The notes beneath the pieces were generated by a model, which did no database searches, was not told where the DNA came from, and saw only the letters and a program-made list of their open reading frames with translations. Positions 1 to 9,894 of a stretch of 64,000 nucleotides of DNA are shown here, in pieces (within the stretch, counting starts at the first letter, position 1; the number at the start of each line of letters is the position of its first letter). The stretch spans positions 1,196,001-1,260,000 of the forward strand of contig JARHVA010002426.1 of the NCBI GenBank assembly GCA_037957365.1, given 5' to 3'. The DNA is from Torreya grandis. Lineage: Eukaryota; Streptophyta; Pinopsida; Cupressales; Taxaceae. Both the position numbers and the translations under genes were made by a program.

Positions 1-115
1 TCACCTCATTTCATATCACATGTTGGGGCATCATAAAATATTGCAATGCCCATCCACATATCACTTCGAACTTTGGGGTATCTTGTGATGCCCATACTTA
101 CATCAAATTACCTTG
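1..115. repeat. Direct repeat R1, copy 1
   Basis: This stretch recurs almost unchanged at 1217-1335, including the shared opening tcacctcatttcatatca and the phrase gcaatgcccatccacata. The two copies bracket the gag remnant. Each copy contains a near-palindromic motif of the type TTTGGGGTATC..GATGCCCA (here 72-96). The arrangement could come from a segmental duplication inside an old retroelement; both copies are too short to be called LTRs and show no TG..CA ends. Confidence 0.7.
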
Positions 116-149
116 AATTGTACAATTAACTTCCTAGACATTATATTAC

Positions 150-945
150 ACAACTAGAGGATTTAGTCAATGCTCTAGTAAAGGAATTATAACATAATGA
201 CTTTCCTAAAAATTACCTTAGCCATTTCATTAATGCCAAACAAATTCCTAAAGAATCTACTCACACTTTCATCAAATAGTGGAAGTCTCTAGCTCACAAA
301 GTGGACCATAACATGAATGATGATACTCTCTTAAATATATTTGTTACCACTCTTAAATATAATCTTTAATACAAAGTTTGGATGCTTTCCCCTAAAACTT
401 TAGAAGAAGCCTTAGACCAAGCAAAAGGGCAAGACTTTCTTATGACTCAATTTGAATCACCTCAAGCAACTACTAAAGAACCTTTCCAATCATTTTCTCA
501 TAAAATAAATTCTTATAAGCCTCCCCAACCCTAAAAAGGAACACATAATTCAAAAAATATTAACCCAATCCACCCTCCCTTCAGTATATAAGAACTTAAG
601 AAATTTCCACCCTCTAAACCCATGAGCTTTGACCCTTCTAAACCTCCTCCAAAATGGTACAATATTGATAAGTTCTATTGGTGGCATCATAAAATAGGTC
701 AATCTTATGAGACTTGTCATGATATTCAATGATTTATTATTGCTTCATTGTTTGGTTCACATTTCAATCTTGATAGTCTTACACAACAACATTATCAAGA
801 CTATATTAAAGCCTTGCAAGTCCAATGTAAAGAATCACAATCACATCAACATCACCTACCTAATGATAAAAAACAATCACTCCATACATTCACCTCATCT
901 ACTAATGTTATCCAATACATTATTAATCCTTATTAATACACTAAT
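150..945 (+). pseudogene. gag: Ty3/gypsy gag remnant
   Basis: One reading frame, broken by several TAA and TAG stops, encodes a retrotransposon Gag-like capsid segment. Recognisable phrases are HTFIK-WKSLAHKVDH and the downstream PKTLEEALDQAKGQDF, which match the usual helical core of plant Ty3/gypsy Gag. A degenerate zinc-knuckle-like patch, FYWWHHKIGQSYETCHD, lies at about 665-722 and resembles the CX2HX4HX4C form found in Tat-type elements, with the first cysteine replaced. Protease and reverse transcriptase do not follow; the next recognisable pol segment is integrase at 2074. Gag normally packages the element RNA in cytoplasmic particles; this copy cannot. Confidence 0.75.
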
Positions 946-1216
946 AAGGAAAGGATAGCTAACATGAACAACTTCAAACTAGTGGTTACATTAGTCAAAC
1001 CTCAAACTTTTAGGTCACACGAACCCAAGGAGAACCTAGTTAAAATGCCTACCTCAAAGCACATCATAAATGGCCCTCTTTTTCCTTATAGACCTATTTA
1101 TACCTCTCCTACACATCCTATTTCAATTTAAACATCCTCAAAATCAAACATACCAACACATTTAACTATCTCTAAATGCACCTACCAACCCAATGAAGCT
1201 CATTCTAATAGTTTCA

Positions 1217-1335
1217 CTTCACCTCATTTCATATCATATGTTGGGTCATCATAAAATATTGCAATGCCCATCCACATATAACTTTAGACTTTGGGGTATC
1301 TTATGATTCCCATACATCAAATTATCTTTGGGGCA
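1217..1335. repeat. Direct repeat R1, copy 2
   Basis: Second copy of the segment at 1-115, with scattered substitutions. The palindromic TTTGGGG..GATGCCC-type motif occurs at 1290-1314 and again, extended, at 1327-1350 (TTTGGGGCATC CTAT GATGCCCAA), so that motif is present three times in the first 1.35 kb. Confidence 0.7.
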
Positions 1336-1527
1336 TCCTATGATGCCCAATATTATTCTACATTATATAATAAATGAATTCAACTTCAATAAACCTTTTG
1401 AAACATATAGGATTATATTTCACATGTTCACCTTTGATATAGATGTTAACATAGATTTTTATTATTATGTTTGTCTCATGTTTCTATATTTTTGTGCATT
1501 TTATTTCATTTAGTTTCATTTTTATTA

Positions 1528-1730
1528 CACCATTATTTCCTTTGGGTTCTTTAGTTTTATTTCACTTTATAGTTTGTGAGTTGCATTGTAATACCTCAGA
1601 TAAGACCAGATCTTCCTCACAAACACACTTTAATAGCATCATTATTTTCTTTGGGTTATTTGGTTTTGTTTCACTTTATTAACAACATTAATTCCTTTTT
1701 GGTTATTTAGTTTTATGATATTTGGCCTTT
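1528..1730. repeat. T-rich tandem duplication of about 105 bp
   Basis: The phrase tttcctttgggttctttag followed by ttttatttcactttat recurs about 105-110 bases later with small changes, and a third partial copy starts near 1690. The region sits between the gag remnant and the integrase remnant and has no coding content that I recognise. Confidence 0.5.
1576..1620. repeat. 45-bp dispersed motif, copy 1
   Basis: First of four related units with the core gtaagaccttggataggacca followed by a cttcctca block. Related copies lie at 2688-2735, 2831-2874 and 2914-2960. Confidence 0.55.
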
Positions 1731-2073
1731 GTTTCCTTTGTGGTTCTTAGGTATCATTTTAACTATTTATGTCATTATTTATCTTAGTAGCTTTATGATT
1801 CTTTGATCCTTATTTACTTGAACCTTTTCCTAGGATGATAATTTAATTTCCCCCTCTTTTAGAATGATTATTTAATTTCTCACCTCTTTTGGGATGACTA
1901 CTACTTGCATTAGTGCTTGTGCTAAATCCCTTGTAAGTTTGTATGTCTTATCTAGTGACATGACTTTCATAGCATAGCTCCATCCCTTTCATAGAACTAT
2001 TTTACCTCCTTGAGATCAACTATGAGCATATACATCTTGTACTAATTATAACCTCCATCTCTATCCTACAATA

Positions 2074-2526
2074 TGGTCTTACCATACTAGCATACACACT
2101 ATTACCGGGGAAATACCATTTTCACTAGTATATGGGTTTGAATCAGTCTTACCATTAAAAGTTGAACTCCCATATTTACGCATGTGCCTTCATCATATAA
2201 TTTATGATAAATAATTATGCGAATGCCATCTTCATGCTTTATATTTTATTGATGAACATTGTATGGTTTCATTACAATATAATTGTCAATACAAGGCTCA
2301 CATTGCTAAACAACATAATAAAAAGATCAAAGCAAAAACTTTCAATGTGGGTGATTGAGTCCTCAAAATAGATTATACACATGATAAAGAAGGAAAATAT
2401 GCTAAAAAATGGTGGGTTCCTTAGTAAAAAATATGCTTTGTCCTAGTACTTATTAATTACAAACTAATGAAAGACATGTCTTCAAAGAACCTACTAATAC
2501 TCAATTTTTAAAGAAATATTTTGGTT
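2074..2526 (+). pseudogene. Ty3/gypsy integrase C-terminal remnant
   Basis: The frame encodes the typical end of a plant Ty3/gypsy integrase: a WSYHTSIHT block, then TGEIPFSLVYGFES and VLPLKVELPYLRM, an IDE motif, a GD-VLK motif of the GPY/F-type domain, and a terminal FLKKYFG. Stop codons interrupt it, for example inside GD-VLK. Integrase joins element cDNA to host DNA; the zinc-binding and catalytic parts are absent here. It probably belongs to the same element as the gag remnant at 150-945, with protease, RT and RNase H deleted between them. The lineage is uncertain. Confidence 0.75.
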
Positions 2527-2687
2527 AAATATTTAAATTCTTTTCATACTTTCACATACCATAAATACTAAAAACTCTTTTAGGTCTTTTCCAAATATCT
2601 CTAATTTGCATCAAGTATATTCTATTCAATAGCCTTAACTCATATATTTGGTCCTTAGGTCTACTTTTATTATTTTCATTTAATTCA

Positions 2688-2960
2688 TGCGTTACATTAT
2701 AAGATCATGGATAGGACCCGATCATCCTCATGAATATATTTAATTTTCATAATTCATTTTTAATATTTTTGATCATGAGTTTGTCATGTTACAAGTTTAT
2801 TTTCATTCTTTATTTCATTTTTATTTTATAAGTTATAGTGTAAGACCTTGGATAGGACCAAGCCTTCCTCACAATAACATTTTCAAAAATTTACCCACTT
2901 TAGTTTATCTTTTATGAGTTGTAGTGTAAGACCTTGGATAGGACCAACATTTCCTCATAA
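2688..2960. repeat. 45-bp dispersed motif, copies 2-4
   Basis: Three units at 2688-2735, 2831-2874 and 2914-2960 share gtaagaccttggataggacca and a following cctca block. Spacing is about 140 and 85 bases, so this is not a simple tandem array. Copy 1 is at 1576-1620, on the other side of the integrase remnant. Confidence 0.6.
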
Positions 2961-4532
2961 AATTTATATTTTTCAAAACTATCTTAAACTGTAGCATTTT
3001 TATTAGAAATTAAGGTAATGGTTACAAATTATGATCTCATACTCTTGATATGAGTTTTGTTTATTTTAAGGTAACACCTTTAGAGCCAACTATTTATATA
3101 TGTTTCCATACACATCCATTACTTTTTATGATAAAGAGTCACACTTACCTGTCATTGTATTCTGCTCACATTGTCACTTTTTTTGCAATTTGAGGTAACT
3201 CAATCGTTTCATGTTCATTCTCCTTGATTTTATTATTTTCATTCCACTTTGGGCACAACAAGGTCAGCTTAAATATAACATTCTTATTTAACATGCAAGT
3301 ATAAGACTCATAGATAACATGCTCTCTAAGTTCTTTTCCTTAGCCATCATGTCTAAATTTTCTAGTGATAGTCATTTTTAACACCCAAGTTGGTTTTCCA
3401 AATTCATATGGAGGAGGAATTAAAAAGCCATAAAAAGTTAAAAACAAAATCATTTAAAATAAAAGGCAATGAAAAAAAGGCAATTATAAATCCAAAATTT
3501 CAAAATCACACCAGAAGATGTGATTATAAATAACACCTACTAATCTAGTCAAAGCTCAAACTCTATAGTTGGCCTCATGATAGAACTGAGGTCCATTGGG
3601 ATGAGGTGGGCCAGTAGATTGGAATAGAAGATTCAAAATTATATATAGTGCTACCTACTTTCTCACATAAGTACCTAATCTTTATAGTATACTTACAACT
3701 CTATAATGGGTCCTGAGGAATGGGGAACATGTTGTGCGAAGGTAGGTCTATTTTAATTTTCTTTCAAATAGCCTTCATGGGATGATATCCATACTTCATT
3801 AGTTAACCCAAATTTGTATGGCTTAGATAATTTCTCTAGAGTCCTTAATATTGAAAGTCTTCCTATTTTTCCAACTTAATTTGAGTGTCTTTATTTTGAT
3901 AAATAATTTTTTACCTTGGTATTGCCTCCATTTTCACCACCACCCATTTCATTCCCCCTCTTGATACGAAAGTTTGTTTCTAAATCTATTTTACCAATTT
4001 ATTTATTCCGTCTTCTTCACATATTATTAAAACATGTTACCAATATTTATATTTTGGTTTTTTTTATCTTAAAGAATAAAACTATATTTTTTGAGTGATT
4101 GTGCATTACTTCCTTACACCATTACTTTATCTTTCTTGGATTTACTCATTTTATTTTCAAAAATATAAGCTTTACTTATCAAACCTTTTGTAGATCATCT
4201 TAATCCATTTATAATTTTACTTTTTCCATTGTTTATTGAATTTGGATTATTACTTCTCACTCATCAATGTTGTTTTAATTTATACTCCTTTTGCATATTT
4301 GTTCAAGTTTGGTTTGTTAATTTTTTTACATTGATGTTAAATTTATCATGTTATCATCACATGTCCTTGGTTTGATCTAGTTTGTTACTTTCTTTCTTAA
4401 GGTACATTTTATTTGAGTTTTAAGGTCATTTAGTAGCCTTGGAATATTTTGGTTACTCGATTTACTCTCAATTTTACTTTATCCTTTTAGTTCTAACTTT
4501 GCACTTATCACCCTAGCTTACCAATTAACCAA
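2961..4532. other. Intergenic, no gene seen
   Basis: AT-rich, T-biased sequence with only short open frames. I see no recognisable coding, tRNA or element termini. Its right end (aatttat) is the target into which the Copia element at 4538 inserted. Confidence 0.5.
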
Positions 4533-4537
4533 TTTAT
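4533..4537. repeat. Target-site duplication TTTAT, left copy
   Basis: The five bases TTTAT directly precede the outer Copia element; the same five bases follow it at 12552-12556. Confidence 0.9.
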
Positions 4538-5257
4538 TGTTAAGTTGTGGAGCTAAAAGCTTCACCAGGATGCTAATCAAGAGGTTGCTGAGTTCAACCA
4601 GTAACCGGCATCGATAGTATTACCGACGTCGATTAGACAGGGACCAAGGATCGGTCGACGTCGGTCAGGAGCAGACCGATAGCAACCGACATCGGTCACC
4701 TGTGCATGTGCATGTGTTTCCAGAATGTGTTTCCAAAATTAGACTCGTCTAATTTTAAGAGGTCCGAGAGTGTTTACATGTTGAAGACTAATTTAAGTCT
4801 TGAGTCTGTGTTTCTAATTATTGTAATTAGAAGTCTAATTATTGTATGCTTGGGATCCTATTTAAGAGACCCATGAGGCATGCATTGTAATTAAGGCAAG
4901 TAAAGCATTAAAGCAAGAAAGCAAAGTCAAGAAGATCTGCAAGGTGCAAGGTCAAGGAGATCAACTGAAGCTATCAAGGAGGGGATAACAACTCAAGTTG
5001 TTGAGTTAGTTGTGGTTGAGAAAGAGAGAGATAACTCTTGAGTGTGAATTACTGAACACTTGGTGTGGGAAGCCTGTAAGGTGGAAGAGTGTGGCGTCTC
5101 TTCATTGTAATTCTTTTCTGGAAGAGTGTTAATACAGATAGTATTGTTTTTCATATTCTTTGATATTTAAAGTTTCTAGTTACTTAATCATTTTGGTTCA
5201 ATTCCATGTTTAATTGCTTATAGAAAAGTATTCAATTGTGCTTCCTAGATCCTGACA
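4538..5257 (+). repeat. E1 5' LTR
   Basis: 720-bp LTR with TG and CA ends. It pairs with the split LTR 7831-7839 plus 11844-12551 (717 bp in total). By eye the pair differs at roughly 6% of sites, and differences cluster in the CpG-rich segment 4602-4700. A TATA-like CTATTTAAG lies at 4858-4866. The hyphenated palindrome CTAATTA-ttg-TAATTAG at 4814-4830 is conserved in all four Copia LTRs of the window. This copy alone has a short duplication of a gtgtttcca unit near 4710-4740. Confidence 0.9.
4602..4700 (+). promoter_or_regulatory. GACGTC-rich module in E1 5' LTR (U3)
   Basis: The segment repeats variants of CCGACRTCGGTC, for example ccgacgtcgatt and gtcgacgtcggtcagg. The ACGT core in GACGTC is the type of site bound by plant bZIP factors. 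The position upstream of the TATA-like box fits an enhancer, but this is inference from sequence only. Confidence 0.5.
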
Positions 5258-5260
5258 AAG

Positions 5261-5272
5261 TGGTATCAGAGC
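5261..5272 (+). other. Primer binding site, initiator tRNA-Met type (E1)
   Basis: TGGTATCAGAGC starts three bases after the 5' LTR and is the usual complement of the 3' end of plant initiator methionine tRNA, used by most plant Copia elements to prime minus-strand DNA synthesis. Confidence 0.93.
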
Positions 5273-5347
5273 TAAGGTTGCAGGGAACAGGTTATTATTT
5301 GATTACAGGTCATTCTCAGGGGTTTTTAATTGAGTGAGAGTATAGCA

Positions 5348-6105
5348 ATGGCAAAAGAAAGTAAGCTATGAATGGAGAAGTTTAACGACAAGAATTATCA
5401 ACATTAGAGGATGCAGATAGAAGATTATCTATATCAAAAAGATTTGTACTTACCGTTGGGTGGGGTTGCATGCAAGCCCACAGACATGAAGGATGAAGAA
5501 TGGAATGTTCTTGATCGAAAGGCTCTGGGATCCATAAGGTTGAGCCTTGCATCATCTATGATTTCCAACTTATCATAGTGTAATACAACGGAAGAGTTGA
5601 TAGAATCTTGGCAAATTTATATGAAAAGCCCTCAGCTTCAAATAAGGTATTTCTTATGAAGTAACTATTTACTTTGCAAATGCAAGAAGGTGGATCGGTA
5701 TATAGTCATCTTAGTGATTTCCATGGTTTGGTAAATCAGTTAAATTCAGTCAATATTGTTTTTGATGATGAAATAAAGGCTCTCTTAATCTTATGCTCAT
5801 TACCTAAAAGTTGGGAGAGTTTGGTAATGGAAGTAAGTAATACTACGTCTGCTTCTAAAATCTTAAAAGTTGATGATGTAGTTAGTGTAATCTTGAATGA
5901 AGATATTCATAGGAAAAGCATAGGTGAATCATCAGGGAATGCTTTAAGTGCTGAAAGCAGGGGAAGGCAAAGAGAGAAGATCGAGCAAGGAAAATCAAGG
6001 TCAAAGATGGAAAAGGGATCCAAATCCAGAAATGGAGGTATCACCTGCTGGTTTTGTGGAAAGAGAGGACACACAAAGAAAGATTGTTGGTTAAAGGATA
6101 AATAA
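5348..6105 (+). pseudogene. gag: Copia gag, E1, with zinc knuckle
   Basis: The frame opens MAKESKL and then hits a TGA at codon 8 (5369-5371); the inner element has CGA at the same codon (8919-8921), so the stop arose by a C-to-T change at a CpG. It continues through the UBN2-type Gag segment (QKDLYLPLGG, DDEIKALLILCSLP, KSWESLVMEVSN, LKVDDVVSVILNED), with a second in-frame stop near 5578 and a frame change near 5640. From 5674 to 6105 the frame is open and ends with a basic linker and an intact CX2CX4HX4C zinc knuckle, CWFCGKRGHTKKDC. Gag would form the particle and bind element RNA. Start chosen at the conserved MAKES. Confidence 0.9.
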
Positions 6106-6151
6106 AATCAATATGAAAGTAATGAAGAAGCAAAAGATGCAGGTATTATGG

Positions 6152-6759
6152 CATAGGATGCTCTCATACTTTCTTTGGATAGTTAGCTAGAATCATGGGT
6201 TCTAGATTCTGGTTCTTTTCATGCAACCCCAAATAGAGATTTGTTCCATGAGTATGTCCAGGGAGACTTTGGAGAGCTTTATTTAGGGGATGGTATGCCT
6301 TGTCAAATGGTTGGCAAAGGGAAAGTGCAGCTGGAATTGCAGATGGGCAACACATGGGTGTTGAAGGAGGTTATGCATGTCCCAGTCCTGAAGCAGAGCT
6401 TGGTTTCTGTAGGAAAGTTGGGTGATGAGGGATGCACAGTAACCCTCATAGAAGATTCTTGGAAGGTTTCCAAGGGTGCACTTGTTTTAACAAGAGGTAA
6501 GAAAGTAGGTACGCTTTACCTATCTACTTGTATTACTAATTTTCCTTCTGATTTATCTACTTCAGCTATAGATTTAGAGATGTGGCTTAATAGGCTTGGT
6601 CACATGAATAAGAAGGAGATGCATGTTCTTGAGTCAAAAGGTATGAGTTCAGATTCGGAGGGCATAGATCAAGTTCATTGTAGGAAAAGGAAATTTGATG
6701 CTTTTGACAAGAATAGGGAAGCCTTGGTGTTTATGGAGGAGATGATGGATAGAGAATAG
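6152..6759 (+). pseudogene. Copia protease and GAG-pre-integrase, E1
   Basis: After a stop-broken lead, the frame shows the aspartic protease site WVLDSGSFHATP (normally DSGASFHAT), the following GDFGELYLGDGMPC and VLKEVMHVPVLKQSLVSVGKL segments, and then the GAG-pre-integrase domain around LEMWLNRLGHMNKKEMHVL. Past VLESKG the frame keeps a short DQVHC piece and then jumps to FDAFDKNREALV, which corresponds to a region far inside a normal integrase, so the catalytic core is deleted. The open segment runs from 6241 to the stop at 6757-6759. Protease cleaves the polyprotein; the loss of integrase makes the element non-autonomous. Confidence 0.88.
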
Positions 6760-6860
6760 TCACAGGGGCTAAATAATTATGAGCAGGGTAGTTTGAATAG
6801 GGTTTTGATCCAAAATGAGCTCGCAGGTGAAAAAGTCATCACTTATAGGAAAACATAGGT

Positions 6861-7025
6861 ACCAATGTTGGTCAGATGGAATCGACGTCGATCTGGCAGG
6901 TATCGACATCAGTCATGTGCAGACCAGTAGAGTCGATAGTGTCGGGCAAGTGGAACTAACGTCAGTCAGGTAGGAACTAACGTCGGCAAACATGTTAATC
7001 ACATGGAACTGACATTGGTCAGGTG
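6861..7025 (+). repeat. Degenerate 21-bp GACGTCGG-type repeat array, E1 interior
   Basis: Units such as accaatgttggtcagatgg, tcgacgtcgatctggcag and aactaacgtcagtcaggtagg recur with a period near 21 bases, with two longer spacers. The first units still encode a TNVGQME / STSIWQV heptad pattern, the same pattern as the better-preserved array at 9649-9774. It lies between the truncated integrase and the RT fragment. Confidence 0.75.
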
Positions 7026-7084
7026 CAAATTGAGAGATGGCCAAGATCAGTCACTAAAATAGATTTTTGGGCAGATAGCAAGCT

Positions 7085-7795
7085 GTCAAGGAGTCTCAAA
7101 CGCCCATATGGATGGACACGTGAGATAGAAGGCCAGGGTATATGGTCTTGAGTAAGATGTAAAATAATGGAGGTTTGACCATTGTGTTTCTCTTTACCAA
7201 GTTGGATAATATTAGCTACATTATCCTGTTACTGTATTGTGTGCTTGTTGTAGGGTTACACATCCAGGGAGTTGCTGAACTAAAGGTAAAGTTAGTTTAG
7301 ATGGGTGTCATGAAGAATCTAGGAGCAGTAAGATTCTTTGGCATAAGTATGTTCAGAGACATGGAAGATCACAATTTGATTTTGTCTCTAGTGGGAGCTG
7401 ATGTGAAGAAGGTGTTGGTAGGGTTCAATACGCAGGATGCTGAATCGGTAAGCACACCAAGGGCTGGACAGTTTAAGCTGAGCTTAGAATAGTGTTTAAA
7501 ATCACATGAGGTTTAGTGTAGACCTGAGTTTTCCCAAGCAGTGGGAGTTATCAGAAAGTTTGGAGCCAATTCGAGAAAGGAGTAATGGAGGGCAATTCAG
7601 TGGATTCTCAGGTATCTGAGAGGGACCAGTAGCAGGTATTTATGTTATGCAGGGTCAAGCACTTTTCTACATGGTATGTAGGTTTGGATGTGGCAGGTTA
7701 CTTGGATGACAGTGTGGCATCACAAGATGTGTGGTGGTTGGTCTTCAAAATTGAGCTTGAAGATGGAGGTGCCTGAGATGGTTAGTGGAGGTTGT
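7085..7795 (+). pseudogene. Copia RT C-terminal and RNase H remnant, E1
   Basis: Broken frames align with the second half of Copia RT: an LKRPYGW block, then YIILLLYCVLVVGLHIQG where a functional element has LLLYVDDMLI, then VKNLGAVRFFGISMFRD and VLVGFNTQDAESVSTP before the RNase H part (WILRYLRGTSS). The YVDD catalytic pair is gone. The stretch 7301-7492 is open. Downstream RNase H text is frame-shifted and interrupted. The element could not reverse-transcribe itself with this enzyme. Confidence 0.82.
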
Positions 7796-7819
7796 GTACA
7801 GGTGCAGCTATTTATCTCC

Positions 7820-7830
7820 AAGTGGGAGAT
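7820..7830 (+). other. Polypurine tract, E1
   Basis: AAGTGGGAGAT directly precedes the 3' LTR start at 7831, as in most plant Copia elements; it would prime plus-strand synthesis. Confidence 0.85.
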
Positions 7831-7839
7831 TTTTAAGTT
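7831..7839 (+). repeat. First 9 bp of E1 3' LTR
   Basis: TTTTAAGTT corresponds to the 5' LTR start TGTTAAGTT, with the terminal TG changed to TT. The rest of this LTR resumes at 11844. The last five bases AAGTT (7835-7839) are the left target duplication of the inner element. Confidence 0.85.
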
Positions 7840-8787
7840 TGTTAGGATGTGGAGCTAAAAGCTTCAACTGGTGCAAATAGAGAGGAGGTTGCTGAGTTCC
7901 AGATAGACCGGCATCGGCAGAGTGCAGTGCACAAGGCAACCGATGATGGTAGGGTGGACAGGAAGGAAATCGACATCAGCAGGATGTCGATCGACATCAG
8001 TCACCTCTAGGCAGTCAGGGACTGACGTCGGTCGCTTTTGGTAGTTCCAAAACTACTTGTTCCATAGACAGTTAGTTCGTTGAATCGAGTGTTTACATGC
8101 AAAGGCTATTTTTGGTCTTGAGTTGCGTGTCTAATTATTGTAATTAGGTTAGTCTAATAATTGTAAGCATGAGATCTATATATGGACTCATGGGCTGTAT
8201 TGTAAACTTGTGCTAGAAAGCCATTGCGCTTGTAGAGAGAGCTAGAGTAGTTCTTCCTAGTTCTACAGTACCAAGGTGGGTACTGGTTTGGAGAATCAAC
8301 AGGGTTCTTCGTATGTGTATGATCTTGGTCAGCATTGACTTTATATAGGAGATCTACAATGGTGAGTGAGGTCTAGTGATTTTCAGGTAGCAGCAGAGAA
8401 CAGGAGATCTACTTGGAGTACGGTTGTGTACTTGGTGCACTGGCAGCGTGTTACTGACTAGTTGGAGAGGTGAACATCAATTCTATATTGGAGTTGATTG
8501 TTGTGACCAAGAGAGAGAGTGAAGAAGGTCTTGAGGTGTGGCGAACCTTTGAGGTGGAAGAAGAAGTGGCATCTTCTTTATTGTATATTCTTCTGAGTGA
8601 TTATTAATACAATTGTGTATTGTCTCTCAATTCTTGTGTTGTTTAATATTTCTAGTTACTTATTGATTCTGGTTAAATTCCATGTTTAGTTGCTAATAAA
8701 AGAAGTAATCATATGTGCTCTAATTGGTGGAGCAAGATCATGACTAAGTAGGCATCAGAGCATGTTTATTGTTCTAGGTTCTTGACA
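7840..8787 (+). repeat. E1b 5' LTR
   Basis: 948 bp, opens TGTTAGGATGTGGAGC and ends GGTTCTTGACA. A TATA box TCTATATATGG lies at 8175-8185, upstream of the putative transcript start. A GACGTC-rich module is at 7906-8036, and it holds the palindrome GTGCAGTGCAC. The CTAATTA-ttg-TAATTAG palindrome is at 8131-8147. Its ends match the outer LTR but the middle is different, so the two families share termini rather than whole LTRs. Confidence 0.92.
7906..8036 (+). promoter_or_regulatory. GACGTC-rich module in E1b 5' LTR (U3)
   Basis: Contains accggcatcggcag, atcgacatcagcagg, gtcgatcgacatcagtc and ctgacgtcggtcgc, all variants of the unit seen in the outer LTR and in both interiors. A regulatory role is inferred from the ACGT cores and the U3 position. 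Confidence 0.5.
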
Positions 8788-8789
8788 AG

Positions 8790-8801
8790 TGGTATCAGAG
8801 C
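8790..8801 (+). other. Primer binding site, initiator tRNA-Met type (E1b)
   Basis: TGGTATCAGAGC begins two bases after the 5' LTR end, the same primer class as in the outer element. Confidence 0.93.
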
Positions 8802-8897
8802 TTTTGGTTGGGTTGACTAACAGGTGGTTTCAGATTTGGTAGTGTTTTTTGATTACAGGTCACTCACAGGTGTTTCAGATTGAGTGGGAGTATAGCA

Positions 8898-9500
8898 ATG
8901 GCAAAAGAAAGTAAGCTACGAATGGAGAAACTAAATAACATGAATGGTCTGATTGATGGAAAGAAAGAGCAGGTAAAGGTAGATTGTTGGTCGGTAGAAG
9001 ATCAGCGTGTAGAAGCATATGTTGCAGGTGATGTTGCACAGGATGTTCTAGATAAAGTGGAATCTTTGTTTATAGATTCTTTTGCCTCTTTCCATGCAGC
9101 CCGAAATAGAGCATCTTTTCATGGGTATGTCTTTGGAGACTTTGGAGAGATTTATTTAGGGGTTGGAGAGCCTTGTCAGATGATTGACGAAGGGGAAGTG
9201 AAGCTGAAATTGCAGATGGATGACACACAGTGGTTGAAGGAAGTCATGCAGGTACCAGCCTTAGAGATGAGTCTAATTTCTTCAGGAAATTTGGGTGATG
9301 AGAGATGCACTGTAACTCTCACAGTGGATACACTTGAATTAGATGGTGGTAAGAAAGTAGGTATCCTTTATCTATCTACTTATATTGTTGATTCACCTTC
9401 TGTTGCAGAGATGTGGCTTCGTAGGATTAGTCACATATGTAGAAGGAGAATGCAGGTTTTGAAGTGGAAGTCAGATGTCTTTGACAAGCTAAAGAACTAG
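8898..9500 (+). pseudogene. Fused Gag N-terminus/protease/pre-integrase frame, E1b
   Basis: An open frame of about 200 codons begins with the same MAKESKLRMEKLN as the outer gag but lacks the UBN2 core and zinc knuckle. It continues through an uncharacteristic linker to DSFASFHAA, where a protease has DSGASFHAT; the essential glycine is replaced by phenylalanine. Segments GDFGEIYLGVGEPC and LKEVMQVPALEMSLIS follow, then a GAG-pre-integrase piece (EMWLRRISHICRRRMQVL) joined directly to KSDVFDKLKN, a position deep in normal integrase. The frame stayed open despite two large deletions. An upstream in-frame ATG exists at 8880; 8898 is chosen because it matches the outer gag start. Function as a protein is doubtful. 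Confidence 0.82.
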
Positions 9501-9600
9501 AAAGCCTTGGTGTTCATGGAGGAGATGACAGACATAGATCAGGTGAGGGAACTGAATTATTTTGAGCAGAGCAGGGTTGATTTGAATAGGATTTTGATCC

Positions 9601-9894
9601 ATGGAGAGCTCGTGGGTAAAAAGTTATCACTCACAGATGAACACAGGTACCAGCATCGGTCAGACAGTAACTGACATCGGCAAAATGAATACTGATGTCA
9701 GTCATGAAGGAATTGACGTCGGCAGAAATGACACCAGCGTCGGCCAGGGAAATGACGTCGGCAGTAAGGGTCAGTACAGGGAGCCGACATCGATTGGGAG
9801 TAGACTAGGAGATGGTCGAGATCGGTCACTGGTATGGATAGTGGGCGGACAACAAGCTGTCAACAAGTCTGAAACACTCATGTCGAGGTCATAA
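9601..9894 (+). CDS. Open frame across the 21-bp array (97 codons), probably not a functional gene
   Basis: The frame starts MESSWVKSYHSQ, passes through the heptad repeats and ends QQAVNKSETLMSRS before a TAA at 9892-9894. It overlaps, in another frame, the decayed ILIHGELVGKK text that follows the integrase fragment in both Copia elements. No homology that I recognise. It may be open only because the repeats lack stops in this frame; listed because the periodicity and frame agree exactly. Confidence 0.3.
   Translation: MESSWVKSYHSQMNTGTSIGQTVTDIGKMNTDVSHEGIDVGRNDTSVGQGNDVGSKGQYREPTSIGSRLGDGRDRSLVWIVGGQQAVNKSETLMSRS
9649..9774 (+). repeat. Six exact-period 21-bp repeats encoding heptapeptides, E1b
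   Basis: Units at 9649-9669, 9670-9690, 9691-9711, 9712-9732, 9733-9753 and 9754-9774 share a core of the form gacRTCGGc. Period is exactly 21 bases with no indel, so a frame stays open across the array (9601-9894) and reads as T-[DS]-[IV]-G-x-x-x heptads: TSIGQTV, TDIGKMN, TDVSHEG, IDVGRND, TSVGQGN. Weaker units continue to about 9830. It occupies the place where integrase and the first half of RT should be. Confidence 0.9.
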
